Of a stretch of DNA of 64,000 bases, positions 12,101-27,100 are shown piece by piece. This DNA is from Leptasterias polaris (lineage: Eukaryota > Echinodermata > Asteroidea > Forcipulatida > Asteriidae): positions 2,046,001 to 2,110,000 of the forward strand of contig JAZGTN010000029.1 of the NCBI GenBank assembly GCA_037783415.1, written 5' to 3'. Under the pieces are notes generated by a model. The model was not told the origin of the DNA, searched no databases, and was given only the letters and a program-made list of their open reading frames with translations. Numbering within the stretch: position 1 is the stretch's first letter; each line of letters begins with the position of its first letter. The translations under genes were made by a program, and so were the position numbers.

Positions 12101-15100
12101 TGCTTCCATCGGAAAATCTTGAAGTAAATGGGAAACTGTTGAAGGCGCACCAAGGCCAAGCCCAGGGGCAACAGAGGCTATGGTGTCTGTTGCCTCCAGG
12201 TAATACACCGATCCATTAAGCCCCGCCCATTTCTCATTGACCAATCACAGCCGCGAAATCTGATCACCATTTGAGCCGTTTGGTGATCTTTGCACTAATG
12301 GTGATCAGGTTTCGCGGCTGTGATTGGTCAACTCGTAAGGAGGCGGGGCTTAATGGATTGGTCTATTCCAGGCATGGGCTCGATTTCACAAAGAGCTAAG
12401 ATTGAACTTAACTGTGTATCAATCTTAATTGCTAAGCTAAGTGTGATGTCACAATACAAATCACTATGGTGATACTGACAACTCATCATAGATGAATCTT
12501 AGTGCTTTGTGAAATCGGCACCTGGTTTGGTAGAGCTGACAAAGTAGTCGCAGACAGTGTAATTAGTTTGTGTGATCAACCATATACATGAAATAACAAA
12601 CCTGTGCAAGTTTGGGCTTAGTCCCTTGTGTGAATCAGGAGAAAATGGTGAAAAAAACAAGTAAAAATTCCCCAATAACCTGTGAAATGCGCTTGATGTA
12701 AGCGCAGACTTCCCTGCTTCCGTAAACACTGATTCTTTGTTTAATGTGATGTTTCTTTCTTTTCTTCTTTGGTTTTTGTTTCAAATTGCAGCAATATTTG
12801 TTCTCGAAAACAGCCACTGTCTTTCTGATGTCCACCATTAAGCGGCTTGGTTACGACAGAGTGCTTTGTGTTGGATCTCCCAGGTACTGTATTTGATGTA
12901 GAGGTGGACACCAGGGATTAGTCTAGACTGGTCCCCTGTATTTCTCTGTAATCGGGAGAGATGCACTTCTTGTGTGCATGCGGCACTTTAATCAATCAAT
13001 CAAGTCGAGGTCATGAAGTATCTCGAGCCTGCCCAGTGAGCTTGGTCCAAATGAACCAGTCCAGTATACAAGAACACAGCTCCTCAGCGCTAGCCAAGCT
13101 GGTGTCCCGTTTCATATGAGGGCGCTATATTGCGCATCATGTGCACACTTTGGAGAGGCTGGTTTTCATGCTCAATGACATAATATTATAAAACTATTCA
13201 TGTTCAAATGGCGTAATCAGTGGTGCTAGCTCGGTGGTCTCGTGGTAAGACATCTAGCAATGCAAAGATCATGGGTTCGAATCCCACCTGAGTGATTTGC
13301 CTGTGGATTTTTTTCACAGAACTTGGGGAAGTACTGAGTGTACAGTGCTTAATATACATTGGTGTGGGGGTAAAAACAAATTGTAATTTTTCTCTTGTTT
13401 GCTTCTCTTACTTTCATTGCAGATTACATGAGATGATCCAGTCTCGGACATCGTCAGATCTGAGCAGTCTGTTGTTGGATATAGACCATAGATATGTAAG
13501 CATTTTCTGCAGCTGTAACCTTTCAGGTTATGTTATCAAGTACACCATTAGTATTAATAATAAGAATATTGGTTCTTTTTTATCACACAAAGCCTAGTAA
13601 CTAAATCAAGATGATGTACAACACTATCATCCCTGGTCATCCATCAGGCATACTTTAACCAATTTGGGTCGGTATTCCGAGAGAAAAAAATCACGTGCCC
13701 ACCTACATTATTAATTTTAAGAGCTTTTTGATTATCGAATAAAAAAATAAAAACAACAAAGATTCTCATAATAGACCCCTTGCATAACGCGGAACGCTAA
13801 ATGGACCCTGAGGTCACGCACACTATTTTACGCACAAAGAACACCTATCGTCCAATCATCTGCCTCCTTTGACCTCAGTGACCTTTGACCTCCTTTTGGC
13901 CTCAGTGAGGGCGCTTTTTTAGCGTGTGATGTCATATGCAAGGGGGTCTATAAACACCACGATTTGTTGTTGTCGTGTGAAAAAATATGTCAAGGCACTC
14001 ACCTTGAGTTTCAGAACCTCTCCTAAAGCACTTATTTCTTGAAAGAGAACAAAAATCACACTTCGCGATGCCTTGAGTGGTGTTGTGTCATGAAAGTCAC
14101 CCAAAATGTGAGCTAAGTAAATTCTGTCGATTCTAGGGCCAGTTCTACCCACCAAACCTCTTCTGTCGCTACAACATGTTCAACGATCACTTCTTAGACG
14201 GCGACAAGAGCCGGACTATCTGCGAGGACTTTTTGCATCGTAACCATGGGGATGGTATTGTTATGGTTACCGACCCGCCTTTTGGAGGCAGGGTGGAAAT
14301 CCTGGCTGAAGTCATCCAGAGGATGGTGAGACAATGGACGTTGGGCTTACAGGGTAAGAGTCTCAGATGTTCTCTATCATTCGGCATGGACTTGAATCCA
14401 TGGTCACCTCGTTCTCGGATTGTAAAAGAGGGTGCATCCTCTGATAGCCACCATTACCAGGGCCCAATTTCATGGCTCTGCTTACCGTAAGCAAAGAATC
14501 GGCGCTTGCGGAAGCAGGGAATTCTGTTCTTACGTCAAGCGGATTTCACGGGTTAGCAGGGACTTTTTGCTTGTGCGCGTGCGTAGTCCACATTACTAGG
14601 CATTCTTCGCTTACAAAGCTAGCGCAGAAATTTGGCACTTGCCATGTAAGCGTTAAACCAGAGGTTGCAGGTTCAAATCCTGCTCTAGTCAGTTTGTCTT
14701 TAAAACTACCCATCAGTTTCTCTTGTGGTTTATTACTTGATACTTAAAAATAGAGCACAGAAAATTATTTTATGTGTGTTAAACGTACTTGGGACTAGTT
14801 CCTTTTACTTTTGCAAACTTCCCATTAAAGTGAAATAACTGACTACGGTGTTTCCCTTGCCCATTGAAACGTGAGGCAGCCCACCTCGCTACCTTCAGTG
14901 GCCACCTCGCTACCTTCAGTGGCCACCACGCTACCTTCAGTGGCCACCTCGCTACCTTCAGAGGCCACCTCGCTACCTTCAGTGGCCACCTCACTCATTT
15001 TGTTGTCAATATCACCACCAGGCTGTGAACATTTGGCATAAAGAGGAGTCCTGTGTGGTGTGTATTAAATGCACATTTAAAAAACAGTACACTTATCGTT

Positions 15101-18100
15101 AAAGGTGAACATCGCCTTCGGATTGGGCGCTTTGGGGCCACACAATTATTATATTCTACTTTTAAAACATTTTTTCAACCATATTCGTTTCATAACAAAC
15201 ACTTTTTACAGCCCAAAAGGCCCAATCCGGAGGTAATGTGCCCATTTAAAAGAGGGGGGTTTGCCTCGATGTTACTGGCATAGTTGGCTGCATATAGTGC
15301 CACATTTCCTTGTAAACCCTTACTTTTTCATTGTTTTTATAGGTATATCTGACATTATTCTTGGTAATTGTTATTAATATATTTTTTTGTTTCAGACCTT
15401 GGCTCAACAGCAAAGCTGCCTCTTATGTGGATATTCCCTTACTTCTTAGAACAAAGAATTCTGGATAGTTTTCCTTCGTTTACAATGCTTGACTACAAGG
15501 TAGGAATTGTACACCTCAAGATGGTACAACATTTATTATATAATTTTTTTTTTGAGAGACATCATTCATGTAGTTTACACACATTAACCCTCCTAGTCTC
15601 TGTACCATTTTCCAGCGATTTTGAAACGATTCAACTGCACTGATTGTGTGGTGACACTATTGCGCACAGAACAAGTACAAGTTTGTTCTGTGTAGGTTCA
15701 TCAAAGGACATGCTCAAAGTATGCGTTACTGCTCACAAAGTTCCGCTGTTCGCATTGTGAAATCCATTCAGTTGTTTTTCTTCTGTCTTAACAAACAATT
15801 TATTTAATAAATGTGAACATTTGTATTTTGGAGGGCCTTAAAGGGGGCCCCAGGCTAGGGTGCCCACTGCGAGTCTAGGGAAGGAAAATCTTAATCTTGT
15901 TGTTGTTCTCTTGCCATGCAGGTTGACTATGATAACCACCCCTTGTTCCAGAGCAGTAAGAAGGCTCGTAAGAAAGGCTCCCCTGTCAGAATCTTCACCA
16001 ACCTTCAACCTTCGGAAGTTCATCTTCCTCTTGATGAAGGGTACAGGTTCGTTTAAAACCCATCCTCTTTGCGGGGTTGGGGGGGACTCCACCAGAGCTG
16101 TGTATTGAGAGAGTTGCGACATGGAGGGACCAGGTTTTTTTTGGTCACGCAGTTGCTGGACACTATTTTTCGGTCCAAATGCAGCACAACCCAATTTGCG
16201 GGCTAGTCTGGCACCCTGTTTATGCACATACGTTGTAAATGTAGCCATGATTGACTTGCATTTGTTTACCTTGAATAGCGCCCTCAAGTGGTCACTGTGA
16301 TCACTCACACACACACACACACACAGAAGCACATTGTTGGGAGCAGCCATCTTTGGTGCTCACCTTCACAGGTTTTAGCCTAAAGAAAGTTTTGTATCTA
16401 CATTAACTTTCTCCTTCAGCGAAGTTATCATAGGATGCAAGGAGTTTTCATGATTCTTTGGAAGTCTTGTATTGGAAAGTATCAGATCGGAGATGAACAA
16501 TGACCATTACTACTGTACAACCAATTAAGCTTTTGTTGAGACCCTTGGGCCTTGTGTGATTTCTTGACTGAGTCCGAGTATTTATTATGAAGAACTGCGA
16601 CTTTAGTGGTACATTCCCTCCTCCACGATGTGAGATTGGGAATGCTGCGCTGCCATTACATACGTTTTTGGACCAAAAATGGCTTCTTATCGCAAGTTGC
16701 AAAATTCTATAAATTCAGAGCTCTGGCATTCACAAAAACAGTGCACTGCCCAGACTTTAACCTGGAAAGGACATTTACAAAAATTGCAGAATTTTCAGGT
16801 TTGAACTGGTCTCATCTTGTTCCTGGAGGTTTTTTTCTGCAGTTGACTGCAGACAATAATATATTTCTGTGAGCCAGTTTGATTGAAACAAATGGTTTTA
16901 GTGGTGATTAGAGTAGTAACCATGGAATATTGCATCTGCTGCAATAAAAAAAAACTCATTAAGGGGGTACATATTACCGAAGAGAAATGTTCATGTCTTA
17001 ACCTTTTAGAGAACATGGGGATTGCAAGCAGCTTGTACCGAAATGCTCTTAGCAGCCACAAATGCCCATTAGGTTTTACCTACATGTACTTCCACTTAAC
17101 TGAACAAAAGTAAAGGTCGTGTCCTGAATTGACTTTTTCCCAATGTTTCCCAGATTGACACTGAATTCACGATTCTAAAACTAAACCACATGTTTCGGTT
17201 TCTGTTTATTTGTCCGTACATTTTGTCTGAACAAATCCGAGTCAAAACAATTAACAAAATCAGTTATGTCTGGGCATATGGTGTTGATTAAGATATGAAT
17301 GAATGATCTCTCAATGGTTAATGCAGGCTAGTTAAATGCCACATTCAGATGATAATAATAATAATAATAATACGCAGTTCTTAGTATAGTGCTTTATACA
17401 CCCGATGGGTGTCTCAAAGCGCTCAGTATTTTTCCTACAAGGTATGTGGAGTTACGTGTTGAAGTATGAGACCTATTCCTTTGCATAGGACCATGTAATG
17501 GTTTACAAGGTGCCGTGGCGCAATATGCAGCCAATCAAACCAGGAACACCGGGGCGAATCCCTTCTCTTTACGATAAGTGCACTGGGTCCTTTTACGTGC
17601 ATTACACAACACACGGGACCTACGGCTTAACGTCCCATCCGAAGGACGAAGTATGTGGTTAAGTGTCTTGCTTAAGGACACACGTGTCACGACTGGGATT
17701 CGAACCCACACTCTGCTGATCAGAAACACCAGAGCTTGAGTTCGGTGCTCTTATCCGCTCGGCCACGACACGCCATGATGTGATAGTCTTGGTGTTAGGC
17801 GTTCTTATGTTGAGTTAGTGAATCCATATGTAAATGGGGTCCCCCCATTTATAGTAAATTCCACCCCTATACTTTTTTTGTTGCCTCTTAACTGAACTTA
17901 ATCCACAGGTCTCCTTCACTCTTAAGTTACATCTTTATTGCCCTGGTAACCCCTACTGGAAAGTGGACTGACCCCTGAGCCCAGAGGATACAGTGGTTTG
18001 GGTTGGTGTGGCCTAGCATGCCTTAGTGCTGTTATTCCCATCAAATTGAACCGCTGTCTCCTCTGTTTCCCTCTCTTTCCAGCTGGCAATTTAAGAACAG

Positions 18101-21100
18101 CAAAAGCCAATCCTTTACACATACAACCATACATACACTAAACACTACACCTGTTGAGAAGTGAAGCAGCCCCAAAATGGAGAAATTGTGTCCAAAACCT
18201 GTAGTTTTGCATTTCTGATGATGCACAGAGTCTGTAAACCTCCTGAATTGTAACATTTAAGAGGTTCCGGGTCTAGATGGAGGGGGAACCCAGGCCGCAA
18301 GCATCTTGTCAGGAATGTTCACATTCGTCAGATCTATTCCCTGTGTATCAATCTGAAGTACTAAGCTATAGTGTGATGTCATAATAATAATTATTGTGGC
18401 AATGTTGACAACTCATCTTAAGAGAGGAATCTTAGTGCTTTGTGAAATCGAGCCCAGGACATTCTTGTTCTTTCTTTTTGTAGACTAAATGTACATGGCC
18501 TATTCATAGAATAAGGACTATTCAAGGCAGTGGAATGAAACAGGTTGCAAAGTCTGATGTTAACAAAATCTAATAACAACAATAATCTTGGCGGTCCAGT
18601 GGTAAGACATCTGCTCTAGAATGACAAAGTTCATGGGTTCGAATCCTACCTGAGTAATATAGCCGTGGATTTGTTCACAGGACTTTGGAAAGTACCCGAG
18701 TATACAGTGCTTTATAAACAGTTGAAAGTAATCTTTCTCAATTTAATGGCAGGTTTTGTGAAGTGTGTGACCGCTACGTAGCTGAAGAGAATGTCCACTG
18801 TACTCAGTGCAAGAGCTGCACCTCCAAAGATGGCAGCACATATAAGCATTGCAAGCTTTGTCAGAGATGCGTCAAACCAGGTACCAATCATATTAATATT
18901 AATGATATTATTTAAGTTAATAGATAGTTCCCAGTAGACGCCATCTTTACGGGCAAATCGCATTTTGGCTTGCAGGCACGTCAAGCGCTCAAATTATTAA
19001 CGCAGCCGCGTCATTCACTAACCAATCATGCAATGAGTTTTGTGAAATGTGCGCGTGCTGCACGCCGTTCTCACGCGTAACGCATGACTGTGTGTTCCAA
19101 ATTGCCCGTAAAGATGGCCGATTTACGTCATACTGCAACCTATCTATACCCTTACACCAATGTGTGAGAAGCACTGTATACTCAGTGCTTTCTGATGATA
19201 ATAATACATGTAATAATAAAGGAAGACATGACAAGTTGGCCAAGGTGATCCACTGGGATCTGTGTAAGAAGTATTGTGTCTAAGTGACTGCGAAATGGTA
19301 CTATTCCGGAGGAAGTTGTAGAGACCGACCAGGTCAAGATCCTCTGGGACTTTAACATTCAGACTGATCATGTTATAGAACTTAGGCATCCGGATGTTGT
19401 AGACCTAGATAAGACGAAGAAAATGTGTCATCTAATTGACATAGCTGTGCCAGGTGATATAAGGGTAGCTTCGAAGGAGGTAGACAAGATCCAAAAGTAC
19501 CAAGACCTGGCCAAGGATTTTCGTAAGATTTGGCAGGTGAAAGTGAAAGTAGTCCCTGTTGTGGTTGGAACACTTGGCACCACTCCAAAAGCACTGGGAA
19601 AACATCTAGATGAAATAGGTACAACTGTGAGGGTAGATCTGTAACAGAAGGCAGCGCTTTTGGGAACAGTGAGGACGCTGAGAAAGACCCTTGAGATCTA
19701 AGGCTACGGGACGTAGCCCGAAAATGCGTTATTTTTTTTGTATGCTGTGATAAAATGAAATAATAATAGTCGAGTGATAATAAAAGTGGCTCCTTATATA
19801 GCGCTCAAATCCGTCACTCAGTGACGCTCATGGCGCTCCAACATTATTACCCCTGGTCAGTGGGCCATTTATTTCATTTCTGAAACCATCTCAGCTCCCT
19901 TGAGAGCATACAGGCTTTGCTGCCAAACATGTAGCGCACCAAGCTAAATCAATCACAAGAACCATTTCAGCCCTCACAGGTACCCATGTACACCCCTGGG
20001 TGAAGAGAAACAATTATAGTTAAGTGTCTTGCTCAAGGACATAAGTGTCATGACCGGGATTCGAACCCACACCCAGATGACTCAGCCATCAGAACTTAAG
20101 TCCGGTGCTCTACCGCTTGGCCACGAGACACCTAAGTCCAGAGGGAGGGGGGGGGGGAACAGCTTGTGCTGCCAAGTTTGTGGTGCACCAAGCTAAATCA
20201 ATCCAAGTAAACGATATCCACCCTCATAGATACCTGTGTAATCCTGGAAGGGAAGTAGAAGGAGGTGTGTTCCCCTTGAAACCACCCCTCCTGGGTTAGC
20301 CCTACATGTGCATTCCTACGATGTATCTTCCGAGAGATTTGATTAGACTAAAGTGATCGTTAGTTGTTGATATTATGTTCATTTTCTTCTTCTTTTTGTG
20401 TTGCGCAAAGACGCTCCTGCATTATGCACTATATAAATGTCTTGTATTATTGTCAGTGTTGTAGTCGAGTCACCTGCGTCGAGTCCGAGTCCGAGTCTCA
20501 AGTCACTTGGGTCGAGTCCGAGTCCCGAGTCACTTGGTCCGAGTCCGAGTCACGAGTCACTTGGTCCGAGTCCGAGTCCGAGTCACGAGTCACTTGTTTA
20601 AATATTGATTGCAAACCAAATGTCGTAAAATAAGAATTGGAAATGACAAAATAAAACACATTTATTGAAACAAAGTTCTGTTAAAGTTTTTGTTAAAGTT
20701 GGTATAACCAAAAGAAACAATACAGGGCGGAACGGCAGATATGCCATGACTGAAAAAATGTTGTACTACTTTTTATTTGTGACGTGACCAAACTTGACGT
20801 CGTGTGTGTGTGTCGACCATGTGTAGAAACTGGTGCAAACAACACACAGCCATCACAGTGCAATATGCAGGCTGTGTTTTACACCAGACATGCCATTTCC
20901 CTTGTAATATGCATCAAAATCGTGCATCCCAGTGTTATTATGCGTATTGAACATACGAATCGAACATACACGCGCTGTACGTAGATGGCCATCTACACAA
21001 TAATCACGAAACTATTACTTGCAACACCATACGACAGTGTACTTATTTATTGTGCTAGACGTTAACTCCATGTGCACTCCGGGAATGACGATCGGATCAT

Positions 21101-24100
21101 CAGAATTGTTTTTATTATTTAAAAAAGGTTTTGTTTGTGAAAATACATGACTCGAGTCACGAGTCCTCGGGGACAAGTCCGAGTCATGATAGTCGAGTCC
21201 GAGTCCGAGTCCGAGTCTTTTGCAGACGTGACTCGAGTCAAGTCCGAGTCACCGAAATTGTGACTCGAGACGGACTCGAGTCCGAGTCCTGGACTCGAGT
21301 CATACAACACTGATTATTGTTATTATTATTATTATTATTTAGTGGCATAAAACATGAAGTCTATAGATGTGAGGTGAGAGGTATGAAAAGGCTTCAATGA
21401 AATTCAAGTCTCTAATGTTAATTAGAATACTTTGGGGTTGAACAAAGAAAAAATTTGACGAGAGTGGGATTTGTTTATATCCCGCTCTAGTAATTAGCTG
21501 TTCCGAACTTTCAGTCGGAACAGCTTTTGAAATCGTCCAGATTTTTATTTTTTTTATTATTATTTTTCTTTCTTTCCCTCAAATCGTATTGACTTAACCT
21601 GTGTCTCTTTCGAAGACCATATGTTATTCTTAGAATTATCAAAAGCAGACAAATCCTATATCATATTAAAGCTTATGCCCTGACTTGAATTTTAGATGTA
21701 ATTAGATTAAAAATCTTAATTAATTATTCACGTCACAGCTGTATGAATATTTAATTAGCCAATCTGATTTACACCATATCTCAAGAAGTAAACATCCGAT
21801 CTTCAAACTTTTTTCAGTTATGGCATCGTCTTGTATTGTAGATGTCGATTCCAGTCTAACATTTTTCGTCACGTCATCATGACGTCATTTGTAGGTGTTT
21901 TTTCTTTTCGTATAACAAAAAACGTTTTAGTAACGTTTTAGTGGTTCAAACACAAACCATGGCTACGAAGCAAATTGTGCCGTGATTGCGCAATCACGGC
22001 TAGGCGTCAAAGACTGCCGTGATATTGGAATCGAGAGAGGATATACGTACGTTCTAATAGGGTTTTCGTTAAAAGGCATTGGATTGGGATAAGTTACATA
22101 CCATCGTGTAGCTTATCAAATTTATTAGTATGAAAAACACATTTTTGTTACTGTGACGTCATCAGGTGTCAAATTACGGTAATTCAAAGCTTTAATTAGT
22201 TAATCTTTGCAGCACCATATCTCAAGAAGTACACAGCCGATCTTCAAACTTTTTTCAGTTATGGCATCGTCTTGTATTGTAGATGTCGATTCCGGTCTAA
22301 CATTTTTCGTCACGTCATCATGACGTCATTTGTAGGTGTTTTTTCTTTTCGTATTAAAAAAAACGTTTTAGTAACGTTTTGGTGGTTCAAACACAAACCA
22401 TGGCTACGAAGCTGTGCTATTTGATTAGGTTCAGTCACCAACAATTGTTCAGTTAGCCTGGAATATGGTTCGCTACTTGTGAATGCCTATTAAGAATAGG
22501 ACTTATCACAGTTCGCCGAGAAGTAATCTTTAGATATTATTGACAAACAATTTTAATTAATTATTCACGTGACAGCGCATGAATATTTAATTAGCCAAAC
22601 TTGTTTCTGTCACATCTCAAGAAGTATACACCCGTTCCTTAAACTTTTTTCAGTGAGACCATATTTCAAGAACTACCCAACCTATTTTCAAACTTTTTTC
22701 AGTTATAGACTCCTTGGGCATGGGAGATTAGCCTTGAGTAACCGTGACCCCATGTTGACCTTTACTTCCGGGTCAACCGGAAGTGACACCGTATTTCAAG
22801 AACTACACAATCAATTTTCAAACTTTTTTCAGTTATAGACTTCTTGGGCATTGGAGATTAGTCTTGGTTAACCGTGACCCCATGTTGACCTTTACTTCCG
22901 GGTCAACCGGAAGTAAGACCATATCTCAAGAACTACACAACCAATTTTCAAACTTTTTTCAGTTATAGACTCCTAATGGGCCTTGGATATTAGCCTTGGG
23001 TAACCGTGACCCCATGTTGACCTTTACTTCCGGGTCAACCGGAAGTGGGACCCTATCTCAAGAACTACACAACCGATTTTCAAACTTTTTTCAGTTATAG
23101 ACTTCTTGGGCATGGGAGATTAGCCTTGGGTAACCGTGACCTCATGTTGACCTTTACTTCCGGGTCAACCGGAAGTGGGACCATTTCTCAAGCACAACAC
23201 ACCCGATTTTCAAATCTTTTCAGTTATAGACTTCTTGGGCATTGGAGATTAGCCTTGGGTAACCGTGACCCCATGTTGACTTTACTTCCGGGTCAACCTG
23301 AAGTGGGACCATATCTCAAAAACTACACAACCGATTTTCAAACTTTGTAAAGTTATAGACTCCTAATGGCATTGGATATTAGCCTTCGGTAACCGTGACC
23401 CCATGTTGACCTTTACTTCCGGGTCAACCGGAAGTGGGACCCTATCTCAAGAACTACCCAACCGATTTTCAAATCTTTTCAGTTATAGACTCCTTGGGCA
23501 TGGGAGATTAGCCTTGAGTAACCGTGACCCCATGTTGACCTTTACCTATGGGTCAACCGGAAGTAAGACCATATCTCAAGAACTACACAACCAATTTTCA
23601 AACTTTTTTCAGTTATAGACTTCTTGGGCATTGGAGATTAGTCTTGGTTAACCGTGACCCCATGTTGACCTTTACTTCCGGGTCAACCGGAAGTAAGACC
23701 ATATCTCAAGAACTACACAACCAATTTTCAAACTTTTTTCAGTTATAGACTCCTAATGGGCCTTGGATATTAGCCTTGGGTAACCGTGACCCCATGTTGA
23801 CCTTTACTTCCGGGTCAACCGGAAGTGGGACCCTATCTCAAGAACTACACAACCGATTTTCAAACTTTTTTCAGTTATAGACTTCTTGGGCATGGGAGAT
23901 TAGCCTTGGGTAACCGTGACCTCATGTTGACCTTTACTTCCGGGTCAACCGGAAGTGGGACCATTTCTCAAGCACAACACACCCGATTTTCAAATCTTTT
24001 CAGTTATAGACTTCTTGGGCATTGGAGATTAGCCTTGGGTAACCGTGACCCCATGTTGACTTTACTTCCGGGTCAACCTGAAGTGGGACCATATCTCAAG

Positions 24101-27100
24101 AACTACACAACCGATTTTCAAACTTTGTAAAGTTATAGACTCCTAATGGCATTGGATATTAGCCTTCGGTAACCGTGACCCCATGTTGACCTTTACTTCC
24201 GGGTCAACCGGAAGTGGGACCCTATCTCAAGAACTACCCAACCGATTTTCAAATCTTTTCAGTTATAGACTCCTTGGGCATGGGAGATTAGCCTTGAGTA
24301 ACCGTGACCCCATGTTGACCTTTACCTATGGGTCAACCGGAAGTAAGACCATATCTCAAGAACTACACAACCAATTTTCTAACTTTTTTCAGTTATAGAC
24401 TTCTTGGGCATGGGAGATTAGCCTTGGGTAACCGTGACACCATGTTGACCTGTACTTCCGGGTCAACCGGAAGTGGGACCATTTCTCAAGCACTACACAT
24501 CCGATTTTCAAACTTTTTTCAGTTATAGACTCCTAATGGGCATTGGGGATTAGCCTTGGGTAACCGTGACCCCATAGCTCGAAAAACCAATATCTCCCGA
24601 ACCACACGTCATAAATTCGTAATGATTTGTAGCTTACTTTCACCTTTACTTTCGGTTTCAAACAAGATCCGATCTTGTTTGATTTGTTTACACTGCGATG
24701 AATACGCATTATCACATGCATTCATTTTAAACACGATTACAGGATATACACAAAGTAATTAGTTCCTTTCTCGAGCTACAAAAACAACTTTTATGGTCAA
24801 CAGAACGGAACAGCTCTGTGATTGTTCACAATCACTACATATCTAGTTCTTATTATACTTTCTTTCCATAAAATCGTATTGACTTAACCTGTGTCTCTTT
24901 CAAACGCCATATGTCCCTTTTAAAATTATCAAAAGTAGACAAATCATATACCATTGTAAAGCTTAGGACCTGACTTGAATTTTAGATGTAATTAGATTAA
25001 AATTCTTAATTAATTATTCACGTGACAGCTGTATGAATATATAATTAGCCAATCTTGTTAACACCATATCTCCCAGAAGTTTACATCCGATCTTCAAACT
25101 TTTTTCAGATATGGGATCGTCTCGTGATGTAGATGTGAAATCTGTTCTAACATTTTTCGTCACGTCATCATGACGTCATTTGTAGGCGTATTTTTCTTTT
25201 TGTGTACAAAAAATCGTTTTAAATACGTTTAGGTGGTTCAAACACAAACCATGGCTACGAAGCAAATTGTGCCGTGATTGCGCAATCACGGCTAGGCGTC
25301 AAAGACTGCCGTGATATTGGAATCGAGAGAGGATATACGTACGTTCTAATAGGGTTTTCGTTAAAAGGCATTGGATTGGGATAAGTTACATACCATCGTG
25401 TACCTTATCAAATTTATTAGTATGAAAAACACATTTTTGTTACTGTGACGTCATCAGGTGTCAAATTACGGTAATTCAAAGCTTTAATGAGTTAATCTTT
25501 GCAGCACCATATCTCAAGAAGTACACAGCCGATTTTCACACTTTTTTCAGTTATTGACTCCTTGGGCATTGGAAATTAGCCTTGGGTAACCGTGACTCCA
25601 AGTTGACCTTTACTTCCGGGTCAACCGGAAGTGAGACTATATTTCAAGAACTACCCAACCGATTTTCACACTTTTTTCAGTTATAGACTCCTAATGGCAT
25701 TGGATATTAGCCTTGGGTAACCGTGACCCCATGTTGACCTTTACTTCCGGGTCAACCGGAAGTGAGACTATATTTCAAGAACTACCCAACCGATTTTCAC
25801 ACTTTTTTCAGTTATAGACTCCTAATGGCATTGGATATTAGCCTTGGGTAACCGTGACCCCATGTTGACCTTTACTTCCGGGTCAACCGGAAGTGGGACC
25901 CTATCTCAAGAACTACATAACCGATTTTTACACTTTTTTCAGTTATAGACTCCTAATGGCATTGGATATTAGCCTTGGGTAACCGTGACCTCATGTTGAC
26001 CTTTACTTCCGGGTCAACCGGAAGTGGGACCATTTCTCAAGCACTACACACCCGATTTTCAAATCTTTTCAGTTATAGACTCCTTGGGCATGGGAGATTA
26101 GTCTTGAGTAACCGTGACCCCATGTTGACCTTTACCTATGGGTCAACCGGAAGTAAGACCATATCTCAAGAACTACACAACCGATTTTCAAACTTTTTTC
26201 AGTTATAGACTTCTTGGGCATGGGAGATTAGCCTTGGGTAACCGTGACCTCATGTTGACCTTTACTTCCGTGTCAACCGGAAGTGGGACCATATCTCAAG
26301 AACTACACAACCGATTTTCAAACTTTGTTCAGTTATAGACTACTTGGGCATTGGAGATTAGCCTTGGGTAAACATTACACCATGTTGACCTGTACTTCCG
26401 GGTCAACCGGAAGTGTGACCATTTCTCAAGCACTACACACCCGATTTTCAAACTTTTTTCAATTATAGACTCCTTGGGCAAGGGAGATTAGCCTTGGGTA
26501 ACCGTGACCCCATGTTGACCTTTACTTCCGGGTCAACCGGAAGTGAGACCAAATCTCAAGAACTACACAACCGTTTTTCAAAATTTTTCAGTTATAGATT
26601 CCTTATGCACGGGAGATTAGCCTTAGGTAACCGTGACCCCATGTTGACCTTTACTTCCGGGTCAACCGGAAGTGGGCCCATTTCTCAAGCACTACACACC
26701 TGATTTTCTAACTTTTTTCAGTTCTAGACTCCTAATGGGCATTGGGGATTAGCCTTGGGTAACCGTGACCCCATAGCTCGAAAAACCCATATCTCCCGAA
26801 CCACACGTCATAAATTCGTAATGATTTGTAGCTTACTTTGACCTTTACTTTCGGTTTCAAACAAGATCCGATCTTGTTTGAATTGTTTACACTGCGATGA
26901 ATACGCATGATCACATGCATTCATTTCAAACACGATTACAGGATATACACAAAGTAATTAGTTCCATTCTCGAGCTACAAAAACAACTTTTATGGTCAAC
27001 AGAACGGAACAGCTCTGTGATTGTTCACAATCACTACATATCTAGTTATTATTATTATTATTATTATTTTTCTTTCTTTCCCTCAAATCGTATTGACTTA

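Noticed and set aside
15838..16350. 170-aa frame on the minus strand
   Set aside because: It overlaps ZCCHC4 exon 8 in antisense; no recognisable domain and it includes a CA microsatellite.
13226..18722. tRNA genes suggested by B-box sequences GGTTCGAATCC
   Set aside because: Heads are decayed, lack a clean anticodon arm, and are attached to shared non-tRNA bodies and tails, so they are SINEs.
22569..26703. Many 60-101-aa frames (..[21 protein letters not shown]..) in the 130-bp satellite
   Set aside because: They simply follow the monomer, whose lengths (130, 132) break the frame every unit or two. No start context, no splice logic, no family similarity.
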